From the NCBI GenBank assembly GCA_009782975.1, contig WRIA01000023.1:1-6927 (forward strand): DNA of 6,927 nt. Reading direction: 5' to 3'. The notes beneath the pieces were generated by a model. The model was not told the DNA's origin. It saw only the letters and a list, made by a program, of their open reading frames with translations, and made no database searches. Position numbers and translations under genes: made by a program. Each line of letters begins with the position of its first letter. Positions within the stretch are counted from its first letter, which is position 1. This document shows positions 6,297 to 6,927 of the stretch, piece by piece. This DNA is from Clostridiales bacterium (lineage in GTDB: Bacteria > Bacillota_B > Dehalobacteriia > UBA4068).

Positions 6297-6368
6297 AAAA
6301 AATATTTAGATATCTAAATAAAATATTCGCGTTTCTAAATAAAATGTTTAGGTTCACAAATATTTTTT
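6297..6368. repeat. Palindrome and TTTAGA/TCTAAA half-site cluster
   Basis: A perfect 18-bp palindrome, TATTTAGATATCTAAATA (6303-6320), is followed by a 12-base direct repeat TCTAAATAAAAT (6313-6324 and 6334-6345, period 21, two helical turns). A second looser inverted pair follows, CTAAA (6335-6339) and TTTAG (6347-6351). The whole block is bracketed by an 11-bp inverted repeat (AAAAAATATTT at 6297-6307, complement at 6358-6368). The arrangement looks like operators for a dimeric repressor next to the promoter candidate at 6386. The binding protein is unknown. Confidence 0.6.
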
Positions 6369-6385
6369 GCTGGCGCTTAAAGGGT

Positions 6386-6415
6386 TTGACATTATACACT
6401 GCGCCTGCTTATTCT
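6386..6415 (+). promoter_or_regulatory. Candidate promoter for the AraC-type gene
   Basis: TTGACA (6386-6391, perfect), 18 bases, TATTCT (6410-6415, 4 of 6). It would start near 6422 and leave a leader of about 95 bases before the GTG at 6517. It lies 18 bases after the palindrome block, which fits control by a bound regulator. Confidence 0.45.
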
Positions 6416-6516
6416 ACATTATATGTCTATTTGTACCGGAATCAAGTAAATCCGGCAAGCACGGTCGAGAAATCTGCCCGCTTTTACTTTATCATATTAG
6501 GCGGAAGGTGGTAGCA

Positions 6517-6927
6517 GTGGAAGATTGGGATAAGATAAACGCCGTGGACAGGATGCAAAAATATATCGCCTCGCATATTGAAAGCGAGATCACGCTGCAG
6601 GACTTGAGCCGCGCCGCCGGATATAGCCCCTGGTATGCGCTGCGTCTTTTCAAGGAACTGACGGACAAGACCCCTTTTGAGTATATCCGGGCTATGAGGC
6701 TCACGGCGGCCGCTAAGGAGCTTCGGGATTCGGACGCGAAGGTGGTCGACGGCGCGCTGGACGGAGGCTTTGATTCTCACGACGGGTTTACGCGGGCTTT
6801 TGCGAAGCGGTTCTATATGACCCCGCAAGTATACCGCAGGGAGAAGCCGCCTGTGCATTACTTTGTCCCGTACCCGGTCCGCGATTACTACCTTTACACT
6901 GAAAAAAGTGATGGTGAAGAAATGAAA
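6517..6927 (+). CDS. AraC-type helix-turn-helix transcriptional regulator, N-terminal part (3' end cut by window edge)
   Basis: DNA-binding regulator with the AraC/XylS double helix-turn-helix at the N-terminus; 137 codons are visible and the frame is open at the right edge. The first helix-turn-helix spans about residues 26-48 (ITLQDLSRAAGYSPWYALRLFKEL), followed by TPFEYIRAMRL; the second spans about 75-100 (VVDGALDGGFDSHDGFTRAFAKRF), followed by MTPQVYRR. The GTG start at 6517 follows AAGGTGG (6505-6511) by 5 bases. An N-terminal rather than C-terminal DNA-binding domain, and the sequence up to PYPVRDYYL, resemble clostridial regulators that continue into a GyrI-like ligand-binding domain as in Rob, so a small-molecule sensor to the right is inferred, not seen. 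It is divergent from tyrS and follows a palindrome-rich region. Its few Ile codons (3 ATC, 1 ATT, 1 ATA) lean away from the ATA habit of its neighbours, too small a sample to conclude transfer. Confidence 0.88.
   Translation, partial: MEDWDKINAVDRMQKYIASHIESEITLQDLSRAAGYSPWYALRLFKELTDKTPFEYIRAMRLTAAAKELRDSDAKVVDGALDGGFDSHDGFTRAFAKRFYMTPQVYRREKPPVHYFVPYPVRDYYLYTEKSDGEEMK

Larger units (their letters stand above)
6160..6516. other. AT-rich divergent intergenic region between tyrS and the AraC-type gene
   Basis: No convincing gene is seen in these 357 bases. From left to right they hold the tyrS ribosome site (6165-6172), the tyrS promoter (6186-6214), a second TTGACA on the - strand (6227-6232) without a matching -10, a weak + strand promoter candidate (6239-6267), the palindrome and half-site cluster (6297-6368), a + strand TTGACA promoter candidate (6386-6415), and the ribosome site AAGGTGG (6505-6511) of the AraC-type gene. 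The stretch 6420-6500 shows only a short CCGGA/TCCGG pairing and no recognised riboswitch. Confidence 0.6.

Noticed and set aside
6313..6345. Direct repeats TCTAAATAAAAT as the start of a CRISPR-like array
   Set aside because: There are only two copies, they overlap palindromes, and no regular spacers or further repeats follow.
6420..6510. Possible riboswitch in the leader of the AraC-type gene
   Set aside because: Only a 5-bp CCGGA/TCCGG pairing is visible and no known riboswitch core could be recognised.

Overview
The window reads as a chromosomal housekeeping segment of a Bacillota (Clostridia-like) genome. The main evidence is the gene order metG, tatD, a 3D-domain cell-wall protein, ksgA, which is the Firmicutes order known from Bacillus subtilis metS-yabD-yabE-rnmV-ksgA. 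Consensus SigA-type promoters, strong AGGAGG-type ribosome binding sites, a clostridial-type TyrRS and heavy use of the Ile codon ATA support this. The species cannot be named from the sequence.

Layout, left to right. The 3' two thirds of metG (methionyl-tRNA synthetase, + strand, cut by the window edge) ends at a clear terminator. An AT-rich gap with overlapping hairpins and a possible promoter leads into tatD (metal-dependent nuclease). A strong promoter then drives a short membrane-anchored 3D-domain protein, followed by a hairpin. ksgA (16S rRNA dimethyltransferase) and xth (exonuclease III / AP endonuclease) follow 35 bases apart and are probably one transcript. A bidirectional terminator separates xth from the convergent tyrS (tyrosyl-tRNA synthetase, - strand). 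A 357-base AT-rich intergenic region divides tyrS from a divergent AraC-type regulator that runs off the right edge. This region holds the tyrS promoter, a cluster of TTTAGA/TCTAAA half-sites and a candidate promoter for the regulator.

The genes cover translation (two aminoacyl-tRNA synthetases, rRNA methylation), DNA repair or turnover (TatD, Xth) and cell-wall remodelling (3D protein). They share location more than a pathway, and most appear to have their own promoter or terminator.

The most striking observation is a sharp break inside metG near positions 834-848. The catalytic and anticodon-binding part is high-GC with no ATA codon among 9 Ile. From the conserved LFPRI motif onward the same reading frame uses the codon style of the rest of the window (11 ATA among 14 Ile). 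This is either a mosaic gene from recombination with a high-GC, Actinomycetota-like donor or an assembly chimera. Other points are the loss of rnmV from the usual ksgA neighbourhood, a 3D protein without the usual G5/DUF348 regions, a canonical xth start codon that overlaps its own Shine-Dalgarno, and the palindrome cluster upstream of the AraC gene. I see no clear defence system, mobile element, CRISPR array or RNA gene.
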